Shown: positions 11,011 through 21,489 of the stretch, one piece after another
Layout: every line of letters begins with the position of its first letter
Numbering within the stretch: position 1 is the first letter of the stretch
Assembly (NCBI GenBank): GCA_028023455.1
Contig: JAQFVV010000064.1
Location: 3,098,710 to 3,162,709, forward strand
Length of the DNA: 64,000 bases
Direction of reading: 5' to 3'
Source of the DNA: Epiperipatus broadwayi
Lineage: Eukaryota > Onychophora > Udeonychophora > Euonychophora > Peripatidae
Notes under the pieces: model-generated
Databases searched by the model: none
The model's input: the letters and a program-made list of their open reading frames with translations, nothing else
What the model was told of the DNA's origin: nothing
Program-made: the position numbers and the translations under genes

Positions 11011-12392
11011 AACAATAATAAAATTAAAATAAAAGTGTTATGCAGATATGCATATAAGTGAAAGTGCATGTATTTACAACTATCAATATTGATGTTACTT
11101 TTAAATAACATTTTCTGGTAAATAATATTCACTAGTTTATTAAATTCAGTTGTATTAAGTAAAAAAAAAAAATTAAATTTTTGCACCCAGTATCACATAA
11201 TGTCTGAAAAAATAGACATCCAAAGTAATTTAAAAAGTTATTTAATCAGTCAACAGCATAGTTTCAAAATAAAATAAGTTGTGAGTAATAATGAAAATCA
11301 AGTAAACCTCTAAAAAGATCTGCCTCCTGATACTATTTCCTTATTTAACCCTTGTTGTCAATCTTCCAGCTACGTTTATTAAATAAATAAAAAATCCGAT
11401 GGCAGTTTTCTTTTCTGTGCCTCTGGCAATGTTTACAAAATTATTTTTAACAACATTGATATCTGAACCAATGTAATAATCAAATAAATACTAAAAATGT
11501 TTCAATTTAATTTGCAACATTAAGGTAGTCTGTTTCCATAATATATTGATGCAGCAAAATTTAAAAGATCGTAATTTGATAAACAATATTGTAAACATTA
11601 TTATGACAATGGTTTTAAACAACATAAATATTAAACCAAAAATAAGAGCCAAAAAATATTTAAAAAATAAAATAAAATAAATTCACACAAAATGTTATAA
11701 CATATATAGAATTTACAGAATTTTATAAAATAAAATAAAAATATGAACATTTAAAATTTCATTTCAAAGACTTTTATTTTAAATATGATGTCCAAATTAC
11801 GTCATATGAATAAGTTAAATTATAAACTATAAATTAACTTTAAAGATAATTAAATTTTGAAAATGTCCGTGTGAAAAAAAAAATGTTTACATTTACTTAT
11901 GTCAAAAAGATAGGTTGAATTGTTTCAATACATTAAGCATTTATTTTTTACAAAACATAAAAGAAAAAATAATTAATACTTGTCGACATCAGCTTATCTA
12001 GAAATGTAAAATTTGTCATCTTTGGAAACAAAATAAAATTTTACTTATCTTAAATTAAAGCAAATAAAAAAACTTATAAAATCATCAGACTTATTAAATA
12101 TTTTATTTGACAAACGTTTTATTTTCTAAGAATTCTTCATTTTTATCAATGCTTTTGATTCTTTTCAAAATATAATGATTGAATTCTTGAAACATGAAGA
12201 ATTATTACTGAAATTCTCAAAACTCCTTCCTCTAAAATAAAATGCATTAAACATTTATTCCTGATAATATATATACCGGGTATAATTATTTTTTTATATT
12301 TCCATTGCATCTTTCTCTATTTAAATAAATTAAAGGCTCATTATGCCATCATTTCAAAGTGTTCATAACATCAGTATTACTAGTAAATAAAA
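11011..12392. other. Non-coding A+T-rich stretch
   Basis: No gene, repeat family or structured array recognised. A short GC-richer patch at 11335-11420 has no coding signal in any frame. Confidence 0.45.
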
Positions 12393-12405
12393 TATGTAAA
12401 AATAT

Positions 12406-13084
12406 TGTTTTTCTAAAAGTTTGTGATGATGGTATTTTAGTTGTATTTATATATTGGATCATTTCCATCATCTAATATTAAGTATTGAATGTCTTTCGAA
12501 AAATTAACATTATTTAAAGTTTCAAATTATATTCAACTGTTAGCAATAGCACACAGATTAGTATATGCACAGCGTTTCAAGAGCCATTATTCTCCTCATA
12601 TTTATATATTGGACTATTTCCATCACCTCATATAAGTATTGAATGTCTTTAGAAAAAATTTAATTTTATTTAAATATTCCAAATACATTCAATAAAGTTT
12701 AATTTTTTCTAATGTTCACTACTTATATTAGATGTTGGAAATAGTCCAATATATATATATATACAACTAAAATATCACCATCACAAACCTTCAGGAAAAC
12801 ATTATTCTTCTCTCTTCTTGTGCTTTTGGCAGGATGGCTCAGTTGGTTAGAGGGTTACCTTAAAATTTACTATTCAAGAATCTAAGGATTCACATTTGAT
12901 TCGTAGGCTAGTACTGTCAATGGTCAAGCTAGCAACACCTGAAAAAGAGATGTGATTAATACTTCTCAAAACTTATGTGCTATTACTAACAGTTAAAGGT
13001 AATTGGAAAATTTAAATAAAGTTATTTTTCTAAAAACATTTAATACTTAATATTAGATTATGGAAACAGTCCATATAAATACAT
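12406..13084 (-). mobile_element. Family A Penelope-derived element, copy 2
   Basis: The element is oriented on the minus strand. The characteristic tail lies at the left end (12406-12437, complement of 'caccatcatcacaaac'), followed by arm sequence, a second arm-plus-tail at 12720-12800, a tRNA-like module, and a last arm ending near 13084. A perfect 13-bp duplication 'tatgtaaaaatat' flanks it (12393-12405 and 13085-13097). No coding sequence is left. The double arm suggests internal rearrangement or template switching during reverse transcription. Confidence 0.78.
12828..12918 (+). repeat. tRNA-like module of family A copy 2
   Basis: GGCAGGA at the start can pair with TACTGTC at the end (six of seven positions). 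The A box 'tggctcagttgg' is perfect, while the B box 'catttgattcg' is damaged. 'Rest of arm' sequence follows. It is not a tRNA gene: the anticodon arm is oversized and the module occurs only in family A material. Confidence 0.65.
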
Positions 13085-13170
13085 TATGTAAAAATATGTT
13101 TCATTTTATAGATAAAAAAACTGAAAACTAAATTATACATTATGAGAACTTTGTAATTATATTTTAATTA

Positions 13171-13241
13171 AACAAAGGCAAAACTCTCCATACAGTAGTG
13201 CCACAATTATGTGCTAGTATGAGATGGTGATCATGTGATGT
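13171..13241 (+). mobile_element. Family B, minimal 71-bp copy
   Basis: It contains 'ggcaaaactctccatacag' from the arm and 'gatcatgtgatg' from the tail and little else. A 13-bp duplication 'tat(a/g)ttttaatta' lies at 13158-13170 and 13242-13254. It shows how little of the element is needed for retroposition, or how severe the internal deletion is. Confidence 0.72.
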
Positions 13242-13254
13242 TATGTTTTAATTA

Positions 13255-14858
13255 TGTTTTATAATTTTTACAACAAATATTTACTTATGTGCAGTATTGC
13301 AAAGTTTAATTGATATTTATTAAATAATGTAAAAAAATATAATTACAAATATTAATTTTAGGTTAATAATTAATTACTTATTACAACCAGCATTGTTTGG
13401 TGCAGTTATAGAGTGGAGATTCTAAGAACCAAGGTCCAATGATAATAGCCAAACTCTGTCACTTTGGGTATTTACGTTTGTTAAGATACTCCTTAACAAT
13501 AAATTACTTGATTATTTTGCTCCATGTGATTTAGAACAACGGAAGAGTGACAAATTTTAATGACACAAAATTGTTTTACTAATCTGAGTTCAAGTACTTC
13601 CTACTACTTCATAAAATCTGCATGTATTTAAAGAAGTCTTCAGAAAAGGAATAGCATAAATAGTTATGCTAGCAATAAAGTAGTAGTTAATACTATTGTA
13701 AATATTTGTTACATTTTTATGTTAAGGTTCAATTCACCCTGCCCCCAAGTGTATTGTTATTTTAAATATGAAATAAATTCATGCTGACTTACAGTAATCA
13801 CTTGATGAATTGGTCCCAATGCATGCCATAGGGATATGAATAGGTTGGAGTTTAAATAAAGTTAAACATTTACATATGTATGTTTATTGTTAAATAATAA
13901 TATCTTTGATGGTTGCACAATTTCTTTTCACAATGAGAAATACACATGTTACATGCTGAGAAAATGGCAATAGTATTGTCTCCTTGTAATTAATCAGATG
14001 GGCAAAAATGTCATTCCAATAATTTGGAGAATACTGCAAAAGTACTGATGCAATATAGATCTGCTAGACAAAATATAGACAATTATACCTTAAAAGAATA
14101 TTGTTTAAGTATCATAATGTAATGACATCCAAAATAGATGATAAGTGATGATCTCATATGTAGAAAGTGATGTCGAGGAAAGGAAGTTGTTATGGATTAA
14201 TGCACAACAAATGTAAGATCCTGGTGTCAATCCATTCTTGCTTACATTAATCCAGTTGCAGATATTAATTCCCTATTGCTATATTTTGAAATCCAAATCC
14301 ATGTAGAGATACTAAAATATTCTTACTGCTTTAAAACACAATATTCAAAAGTCAGAGATATAATCATTGAGTATTGTCAAGAGATGTTTTGTTTTTAAAA
14401 AAATTCTCTGACCCTGTATGATCATATTGACAAGGATTTACATTTCTGAGGACTGGTCTGTTCTTTTGACAACTTCATGATTTTTGAAAGTAATGGGGCT
14501 ATCTTCCTCCCATGTTATCTCCAGTGTTAAATTATGACATTGTCTTTCAGATTCCATATTGAGGAAAAACATGAAAGAAACCTTCTCTATTTTCTAAAAC
14601 TAAACTTAAACTTTTGATTTCAATAATAACTTTTAATTATTAATTATTTATGCTTTGATTATCCACTCCATTCTATCATGTTTTATGTGAGTACATTCTG
14701 GCTCCATCTTAAAGTCATTCATCTGTCATCCACATTATGTCCTATTGCTTGATGCCTAATATTAAACCTTCCACAGTGTCCAATAAAAAAATGGTCATGT
14801 AGTACATATATATATATATATTAAATTTTACCATTACAATAAAATAATTTCTATTATG
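13255..14858. other. Non-coding A+T-rich stretch
   Basis: Nothing recognised. A (TA)n run lies at 14807-14821. Confidence 0.45.
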
Positions 14859-14969
14859 TATCATTATATATAATATATAAAGAGCCTGCTAATAGCTCTT
14901 AACAAGATTTTTTATGATAAATGCTACAAGAGAAAGTACATGAAGCCTTTATCTATGTTTGTCCCCATC

Positions 14970-15013
14970 CCCAGACTGGTTTCAAGCTATGGCTCTTTTC
15001 AGTGAGGAGCTAG
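14970..15013 (-). ncRNA. Hammerhead-type motif, decayed, left arm of family C
   Basis: Minus-strand reading gives CTGAAAA in place of CTGANGA, stem II GAGCC/AGCTT, an intact GAAAC, then CAGTC and TGGGG closing stem I with CCTCA. Loss of the invariant G and the weakened stem II predict no self-cleavage. Confidence 0.5.
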
Positions 15014-15159
15014 GACATTAGATTCAAAATATTACCTCTAGCCAAGCATTATCTAATTCTTAAATATTAAAAAAAATATCTAAATCATCAGACACCTACA
15101 TGTCTTCAAATTCAGCTCTTTAACTAAAGAAACTATATGGGCCTGAATTAGTAGGCTAG

Positions 15160-15203
15160 CTTCTCATTGAAAAGAGCCATAGTTTGAAAATGGTCTGGGG
15201 ATG
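15160..15203 (+). ncRNA. Hammerhead-type motif, decayed, internal arm of family C
   Basis: The order ATTGAAAAGAGCC, then TTTGAAAA and TGGTC, TGGGG matches the intact motif at 15586 with substitutions in the CTGANGA box and in GAAAC. It is useful as a homologue for the alignment; cleavage is not expected. Confidence 0.45.
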
Positions 15204-15585
15204 GGCACAATCATGGATAAAGGCTTCAGGTACTTTCTCTTGTAGCATTTATCATAAAAAAATAAAATAAAAAAAAGCTTGTTTATAGCTATTAACAGGC
15301 TCTTTATATATTTCATATTAGTAATGCAAGCTATGTAGGTCATGTGACATGTGACTGATTTTTACTAATATTATAATTTTGCTATTAGGGCTTTGGCTAT
15401 ATTAAATTGCTAAGCCTACTAATGTATGGGATCACTGAATTTTGTTCAAGTCCATATAGTTTCTTTAGTTAAAGAGTTGAATTTCAAGACATGTAGATAT
15501 CTGAAGATTTAGATCTTTTTCTTCATATTTAAAAATTAGATAAATGCTTGGCTAGAGGTAGTATTTTGAATCTAATATCCTAGCT

Positions 15586-15624
15586 CCTCACTGAAGAGAG
15601 CCATGGCTCGAAACCGGTCTAGGG
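15586..15624 (+). ncRNA. Type I hammerhead ribozyme motif, core intact
   Basis: All conserved core boxes are present in order. CTGAAGA (CUGANGA) is at 15591-15597. A 5-bp stem II, GAGCC with GGCTC, closes a 2-base loop at 15598-15609. GAAA is at 15610-15613. CCGG, a minimal stem III, precedes the cleavage triplet GTC at 15617-15619. Stem I pairs CCTCA (15586-15590) with TAGGG (15620-15624) with one mismatch that other copies repair (TGGGG). Very short stem III hammerheads are reported in Penelope-like elements and usually act as dimers. Position at the arm end beside the tail fits the family plan. Confidence 0.72.
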
Positions 15625-15781
15625 CTTCAGGTACTTTCTCTTGTAGCATTTGTCATATAAAAAATAAAATAAATAAGCTTATTTAGAGATATTAGCAGGC
15701 TCTTTATATATTACATATTGGTAATGCAAACTATATAGGTTATGTGTCATGAGACTGATTTTTACTAATATCATTATATAT

Positions 15782-16292
15782 GTATATTTTATCTCATTAT
15801 TACCAATAATTTGTCAAACAAAACATTTTTGTTTACAGATAAATATATTTTTTGCAATTAATAATTAATTCTAAATGCAGTCTAAAATGAACTTCTCTAC
15901 CTTAACATGTCAAATGAAAAGAAAAAATGAACTTTATTATTTTTACATTATTAAATATTTCCCAAGCATTTTAAAATCACTATCTAATCAAACTAGTACT
16001 TTCAGTTTCAGGGATTCATAGTTATATATCAGGTTCAGCATTGATACACCACTTACATAAAAAAAACTGTAATGGTCTAAAATATACAGCTCACATGAGA
16101 ATTATTCAAGGGTAATTTGCATGGGGTTTTAATTAACCTTATTAATTTCAAATAATGATAAATGCTAAAAATAATGATACATTATAATTTATTTGTGTAT
16201 ATACATTGCTACAACACAAATGATAACATATTTGACAACAATTCACAATAAAATTGGTCTATTAGTTATTTTACCTGGGATTAAATTTAGAA
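15782..16292. other. Non-coding A+T-rich stretch
   Basis: No element or gene recognised between the two family C copies. Confidence 0.45.
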
Positions 16293-16305
16293 TAATAACA
16301 TTATT

Positions 16306-16611
16306 CAATAAAAAATAGAGACATATATCACATGACCCCCCTTTTTTTTTAAGTTTGTAAAATATAAACAAAGAGCTTTGCTAGTTGCTCAACAAGCCTT
16401 GTGATAAATGCTTAGCGAGAGAAAGCATTTAAAATATTTCTACCAGAAACCACACTCAAATCCCATACCAATGGTTTCATACTGAGGAATGCCAAAGCAC
16501 AAAACCATTGGTCTGGGATTTGGGTGTGGTTTCTGATAAAGATATTTTAAATGCTTTCTCTTACTAGCATTTATCACAAAGCTTGTTGAACAACTAAAAA
16601 AGCTCTTTGTT
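16306..16611 (-). mobile_element. Family C variant, compact palindrome
   Basis: Two arms of about 115 bp face each other ('aaacaaagagctttgc' with its complement at the right end; 'agaaaccacactcaaatcc' with its complement inside). The tail, read on the minus strand as 'gtcatgtgatatatgtctc', lies at the left end. A perfect 13-bp duplication 'taataacattatt' flanks it at 16293-16305 and 16612-16624. The centre holds a hammerhead-like core. This subfamily differs from the main C copies in arm sequence but keeps block order and tail. Confidence 0.8.
16478..16518 (+). ncRNA. Hammerhead-like motif in compact family C copy
   Basis: CTGAGGA at 16482-16488 is followed by a short TGC/GCA stem II, AAAAC at 16501-16505 instead of GAAAC, and a CC-ATT-GG stem III before GTC at 16511-16513. 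The preceding base is C, so the change reads as CGAAAC to CAAAAC, a CpG transition. Probably inactive now. Confidence 0.5.
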
Positions 16612-16624
16612 TAATAACATTATT

Positions 16625-17312
16625 TTATGAAACTGCTCTATCAATTTTAAAAACAAATGAATATAGTTAAAAATATTTTTTGGTTCTATTAGTATTACTA
16701 TGCACATGTAATATGCAGTAAAATAATATTTTAATTATCTCTGGACATATATAAATTCACTGTACAGACTAACTATCACTACCAATTACTAATATTAATG
16801 GTCACGATACAGTTTTAAGACTTAATAAGGTTACAGATTAAGGATATGCTAAAATTATAAACTACGATGAATCATTTCAGGCTGTAATGCTGTTAAATAA
16901 CTAAACAATAACTGAATAAAAGTAAGAGATAGAAAATGGCATTGCAGTTGGCTCATTTATGAACAAATATATATAAAAGGCAGAGCATCTGATATACTGT
17001 AAGAATGTGTATCTACTGTATAATATTGCTCAAAGTAAGTTAATGGATGAAAGTAACCATTCAATGCAAATGGCATCACACTCATTAATAAATAAATAAT
17101 ATGTAATATTTAAATATGACCTGTAGTCTATACTGAACCTAAAATAATTAGAAGGAATTTGAACTCAGGATTTTAAGATTCCTATAGCCATCTACTCCAT
17201 AAAGCAGGAATGTGTATCTATTGCAAACTACTGCTCAAAGTAAGGGTATTAAGTGGAGTGACTGGAAGACTCAACAGTGTCATCCTCATTGGTAAATAAA
17301 TGAACTCAACAT
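16625..17312. other. Non-coding stretch with old repeat scraps
   Basis: A B-box-like segment 'aatttgaactcagg' at 17157-17170 echoes the repeat at 2440-2600. Two short blocks around 17005-17045 and 17205-17245 resemble each other ('gtgtatctactg', 'gctcaaagtaag'), suggesting an old duplication of about 200 bp. No gene. Confidence 0.4.
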
Positions 17313-17379
17313 ATAAACAAAGATTATTATATAGAGAGTTCACAAATAAGCTCTTAACAATCTTTGCAGAATATCCCCA

Positions 17380-17418
17380 ACTCCAGACCAGTTTCTGCTA
17401 CTGGTATCCTCAGTGAGG
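17380..17418 (-). ncRNA. Hammerhead-like motif, left arm of interrupted family C copy
   Basis: On the minus strand: CTGAGGA (17407-17413), a stem II that no longer pairs well, GAAAC intact, TGGTC, then TGGAG opposing CCTCA. The catalytic boxes are present but the broken stem II makes activity doubtful. Confidence 0.5.
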
Positions 17419-17822
17419 TGCTATGATATTCAAACATTAGATTAAAAATATCAGGACAAGCCCAGAACTGTAGCTAATGTTTAAGTATTAAGTAGAAAAT
17501 CTAAAATTTTCAGATGCCCATGTGTCATCCAATCCAGCTATTTAACTTAAAAAGCCATATGGGACTGAACTAAGTTCAGATACACCATATATTAGCTGTA
17601 TTTTTATATTGGACTATTTCCATCATCTAATATGTGTGTTGAATGTCTTTAGAAAAGTTTAATTTTTAGTTAAATATTCCAAATGCATTCAACTGTTAGT
17701 AATATCACAGCAAACAGGTTAGTATATGCACCAACTGTTAGTAATATCACAGCAAACAAATGTTAGTAATATCACATCAAACAGGTTAGTATATGCACTA
17801 ACTGTTAGTAATATCACAGCAA

Positions 17823-18124
17823 CCAACCATCCCATTCAAAAGCGCTTGCAAGAACATAAACTGATGATTAGAAGAGAAAAAACAGATGTGTCTAAGGTAG
17901 CAGACCATGTATGGACCAATGAACATACATTCAATTGGGAAAATACAAAAATATTGGTCAAATAAGAAAAGGTACAAAGAAGAAAATTTAAAGAAGCTGC
18001 TCACATGACAATGGCAAAAAATCCCATTAGCCAACCTTGTGTGATTATACATAATGTATGGAAACCACTAATCAACTTTGCTCTGAGGAAAAAGTGGAGA
18101 AATCAGGAGGAACCTCATAGATAA
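17823..18124 (+). pseudogene. Penelope-like GIY-YIG endonuclease, C-terminal remnant
   Basis: The frame gives IQKRLQEHK, then VSKVADHVW and HTFNWENTKIL, the second half of the Penelope GIY-YIG nuclease domain (arginine of the RLxEH block, AxH, HxxxW). After a stop at 17963 the reading continues in another frame with RRKFKEAAHM, then VWKPLINFALRKKW, and a natural stop at 18122-18124. The GIY and YIG strands and the whole reverse transcriptase are missing. The same C-terminus recurs at 51633-51690. Assignment to the family is by motif memory only. Confidence 0.78.
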
Positions 18125-18155
18125 GTATATGAAATTACTACATACTGTTGCCTTT

Positions 18156-18246
18156 GGCAGGATGGCCCAGTTGGTTAGAGTGTTACCTTAAAATTCAATT
18201 ATCAAGATTCTAAGGGCCCAGGTTTGAATCCCATGCTAGTACTGTC
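18156..18246 (+). repeat. tRNA-like module downstream of the Penelope endonuclease
   Basis: GGCAGGA pairs with TACTGTC at six of seven acceptor positions. The A box 'tggcccagttgg' and B box 'ggtttgaatcc' are near-consensus for polymerase III. The anticodon arm is a CCTTA/TAAGG stem with an oversized loop. It starts about 30 bp after the nuclease stop codon and runs into the arm. It may supply an internal promoter or priming structure; it is not flanked by its own duplication, so it looks like a stable part of the element rather than a later SINE hit. Confidence 0.7.
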
Positions 18247-18775
18247 ACTGGTCAGGCCAGCAATACCCGAAGAAGAGAGGAGAAAAATATCTCTCAAAAC
18301 ATTGTGTATACTAACCTGTTTGCTGTGATATTACTAACAGTTAGTGTATATACTAACCTGTTTGCTGTGATATTACTAACAGTTGAATGCATTTGGAATA
18401 TTTAACTAAAAATTAAACTTTTCTAAAGACATTCAACACACATATTAGATGATAAAAATAGTCCAATATAAAAATACAGCTAGAACACCATCATCACAAA
18501 CCTTCAGAAAAACACCATATATTAATAGCTTTAGCAATATAAAATCACCAAAGCCATAATAGCAAACAACAAAAGTTAAAAAAAAAAATCAATTCAGATG
18601 TCACATGATCTAATTTAATAAGCTTGTAACAAATGTTATCTGGTCTGAGGTTGGGGATATTCTGCAAAGCTTGTTAAGAGCCTATTTGTGAGCTCTATAC
18701 ATAACATTTGTAATGCAAGCTTATTCAATTAGGTCATGTAACATCTGACTTGATTTTTTTTTATAAACAAAGATT

Positions 18776-19994
18776 GTACATAGACCAAACAGCTGGAAAT
18801 AAAAATACATTACTAGTTCAAGTAACTTTAAGACATGTAATTATATTTCCCATGCTTGCTTATTTTCAAACCTAAAAGATATTTTGTTTAAACCTGTAAA
18901 CTTTTAGAACTATTAAAATGACATAAACAAATTTACTTAATTTATTAAATTGGTTTGTGTAGCCTGTTTTATATTATCCAGATGTCATTAATCTGCATTC
19001 TTTATAATTTTTATAATTAAGGTAGTGAAAATTGTGCTCATTATTAAATGTGGTTTTAGCATCTGAAATAATTTTTTTAAAGAATGGTGAGGGTTTGCAA
19101 TAATATGCTAATTACTTTATAAGAAATACTTTTCTTTTTATATTTACATCAACTATACTGTGGCATGACTAATAAACAATAGCATCCCTTGCCATTTTAA
19201 TTTATAAACAGATTTACTTTGACATAAAATCAATAATAATAATTTATAAAATAATTTCTGTTTAGATTAAATGTTGGAGATTAAATAACTAACATCAATA
19301 ATAGACCACTGTAATAACATATATTCAAAGTTCATAAACATTATCCTTTCATCACAGGAGTTCAAGTTCTGAATTCAGGTATTGGTAGACTTTTAGCATA
19401 CTTCCATCTATATAAATATATTTATGTCTGGTGGTTAATGTCAGCATCAGGTGGTGTTTTCCTTGTTGATTGTTAGCTGGCTTCACCCCAAAACAATAGA
19501 CACCTTGAAGTTTAGGCAACATATAGTTTCCATGGACACAATGCTCCTTAAGTTGGTTCTACATTATTTGATATCTCAGAAATTCTCAATGGACACATGG
19601 TTTACACTTGACCAGTATGGCAAGATTGTAAAACAAAGTGGCTTCTCTACTCTTCCATGATATTTAAACATAAAGGAAAATAATGAGAATGATCGTAGTT
19701 AATAATCAATCAAAGCACAGTCAAAGAAAGAGCAAAGCATAATAAGCACAATGAATTATAACCCCTATTTATAGTTCACTGAGCTGTCTTATCAGAAAAA
19801 TCAGTTTCCATTGCTGATTATTTCATTCCATATATCTATTGGTGGTAAATAACTCTTAAACATCATTATGGTCCATGGCCTATTTGTCCAATAACAGCAT
19901 TTATAAAAATTCAGCTTTGAAAAGGAACAGACATTTTGATTAAATTGTTATATATTTATCTTCTTAATTAGCTGATCTTTTTATAACAATTTAA
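18776..19994. other. Non-coding stretch with one unexplained open segment
   Basis: From 19430 to 19660 base composition is more even and a 69-codon frame is open (contains FTLDQYGKIVKQSGF). I recognise no family and see no splice sites, so it stays unassigned. The remainder shows nothing. Confidence 0.35.
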
Positions 19995-20085
19995 TTACAT
20001 TTTATACCATAGAGTTATTTCCACCATCTAATTACAAAATACCTTTAGAAATGTTAATAAAAGACATATTTAGTTTTAAATTATT
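19995..20085 (+). mobile_element. Family A arm, old relic
   Basis: The order 'gagttatttccaccatctaat', then 'cctttagaaatgttaa' follows the family A arm ('ggactatttccatcatctaat', then 'tctttagaaaagttt') with scattered changes. No tail or duplication was found. Confidence 0.45.
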
Positions 20086-20639
20086 TTTAAAATAAACTTA
20101 GAATTAATAATGCCATATACATTTATCTTTGCCCATACTTATAAATATAATTTCTACTTATTAAAATTGTTAATTTAAAAATTCCTTTGAATTTTACAAT
20201 TTATATACATGAAACATATATAAATATTACTTCACTATTAAATATGCTCTGGATGATTAGTTTTTTCCAATAACTTTTTTCTCTTATAGAAACATAATAG
20301 ATTAGTCTCTTTATTAAAAAATTATAATCTTTAATTATCGTAATGTTTTAAATCAGTATTAACTTTAAATATGTTCTAAAAGTTTATAAATTTTTTAGCA
20401 ATTAGTCTTAGAAAATATTTATTAAACATTAAATTTGGAAAAAATAATAAAAGCATAAGATCTATATGCTTTCAACATAAACTAAAGAAATTTTTTGTTG
20501 AGATCATTATAACAAAATTGGAAATATGAATATATATAATGTCAGATATAGTTTTATGAGTGTGTAATTAAACATTTGCATGACTGCTGTATTTACTTAA
20601 TGTATATGCAATACATATCACACAAACACAGACACCCCC

Positions 20640-21265
20640 CATATGACTTACTATCTCACCTATTTTATTTATATGTTCATCACTGGTTTTCCAGAAAAAG
20701 AACAGAAAAAAAAATTATCTAAGCTGATGATATTTCTTTGATACCACAAAAGAGATCTTCCAGAAATAGTAAAGTCTATTAAGAAAATTAATTTGGAAAT
20801 TTTTTTACATAAGGGTCTTATTTCTAATCTCACATTAACTTTTTAACTGAACAGAAAGGAACATTGTGAATATAATCTTCTACAACAAAAGTCGAAAATA
20901 CACTCCTAATTCAAATTACTTACAAGTAACTTTTGATCATAGTTTAATTTATTTCTCTCACTTATTAAAGGTTAGATCTAAATTAGTTTATAGAAATAAC
21001 CTTCTTAAAAAGCTGGCCTTGTTACAGATTGTGATACAAATACTTTAAGAATAGCTTCCTTAGTACTATATTATTTCTCTTTAGAGAAAATGCAACCACA
21101 CTAAACTTCTGGATACAGATGCGTTTAAATTCACTTCTCTCTCTTCTTCCATATATTTGTATATCATCTATCAAAAAACATCCTGCCTTCAAAATATGTA
21201 TAGAAAGCTATTAAATAGATTTGCCATCATCCAGATATAATTTCACCATTTAATACAGCATCTCA
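20640..21265 (+). pseudogene. Jockey-type LINE reverse transcriptase fragment
   Basis: A broken frame gives ADDISLIPQ at about 20725-20750 (the catalytic ADD box). Then 20866-21048 carries YLQVTFDHSLIYFSHLLKVR and SKLVYRNNLLKKLA, the thumb-region signature YLGVTxDxSLxFxxHxxKxxxKlxxRNNLLxKLAG of jockey elements. Further decayed matter runs to about 21265. No tail or target-site duplication found. The copy is truncated at both ends. Confidence 0.78.
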
Positions 21266-21361
21266 CTCTGGTTGATCAGCTAAACAATAAAAGAAATATT
21301 TAAAATGTTTTGTTTTGTTTTTTGTTTTTGTGAAATTCCAAATATGTTTTTTTTTTCATAG

Positions 21362-21485
21362 CCAACAGTACTTAATGACTTAAAATTCGGTGGAATTGAA
21401 GGATTTAATAAAGCTATTACGAACCATCATTATGCAAGAATCTCTAAAAACAAAATCCATACTGCTAAATAAGTAAATAAATCAG
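21362..21485 (+). CDS. Candidate exon, unrecognised protein, in-frame stop
   Basis: A polypyrimidine run and CATAG acceptor (21346-21361) precede 36 open codons, only one frame of three being open (contains DLKFGGIEGFNKAI). A TAA stop follows at 21470-21472. A good donor, CAG|GTGAGA, sits at 21485/21486, 13 bases past the stop. So it could be a terminal coding exon or an exon that introduces a stop. Composition is less A+T-biased than the flanks. No homologue comes to mind. Confidence 0.3.
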
Positions 21486-21489
21486 GTGA

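Larger units (their letters stand above)
14872..15768 (+). mobile_element. Family C Penelope-like inverted element, complete copy
   Basis: Left and right arms (about 14872-15145 and 15450-15710) are inverted copies: the left begins 'aatatataaagagcctgc' and the right ends with its complement. The right arm is followed by a tail 'gtaatgcaaactatatagg...gagactgatttttac'. A second, internal arm-plus-tail lies at 15160-15385. A perfect 13-bp duplication 'tatcattatatat' flanks it at 14859-14871 and 15769-15781. Three hammerhead-type motifs occur, one per arm. No reverse transcriptase or endonuclease remains. Known Penelope-like elements have pseudo-LTRs in direct or inverted order carrying hammerheads, which fits. 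Confidence 0.82.
17595..18511 (+). mobile_element. Family A Penelope-like element, copy 3, with coding remnant
   Basis: Left arm (17595-17820, inverted), endonuclease remnant (17823-18124), tRNA-like module (18156-18246), right arm and tail (18260-18511) follow in that order. A perfect 13-bp duplication 'acaccatatatta' lies at 17582-17594 and 18512-18524. The coding remnant ties the whole family to Penelope-like retroelements. 5' truncation with an inverted piece of the arm at the left is typical of their pseudo-LTR structure. Confidence 0.85.
17326..18762 (+). mobile_element. Family C element interrupted by a family A insertion
   Basis: The left arm (17326-17581) and right arm (18525-18762, ending in the tail 'gtaatgcaagcttattc...ggtcatgtaacatc') belong to family C. 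A perfect 13-bp duplication 'ataaacaaagatt' at 17313-17325 and 18763-18775 frames the whole. Family A copy 3 splits it at 17594/18512. The right arm has lost its ribozyme core: 'ggtctgaggttgggg' remains but CTGANGA and stem II are deleted. Confidence 0.82.

Noticed and set aside
18156-18246. Functional tRNA gene
   Set aside because: Oversized anticodon arm, no plausible anticodon, and occurrence only within family A elements.
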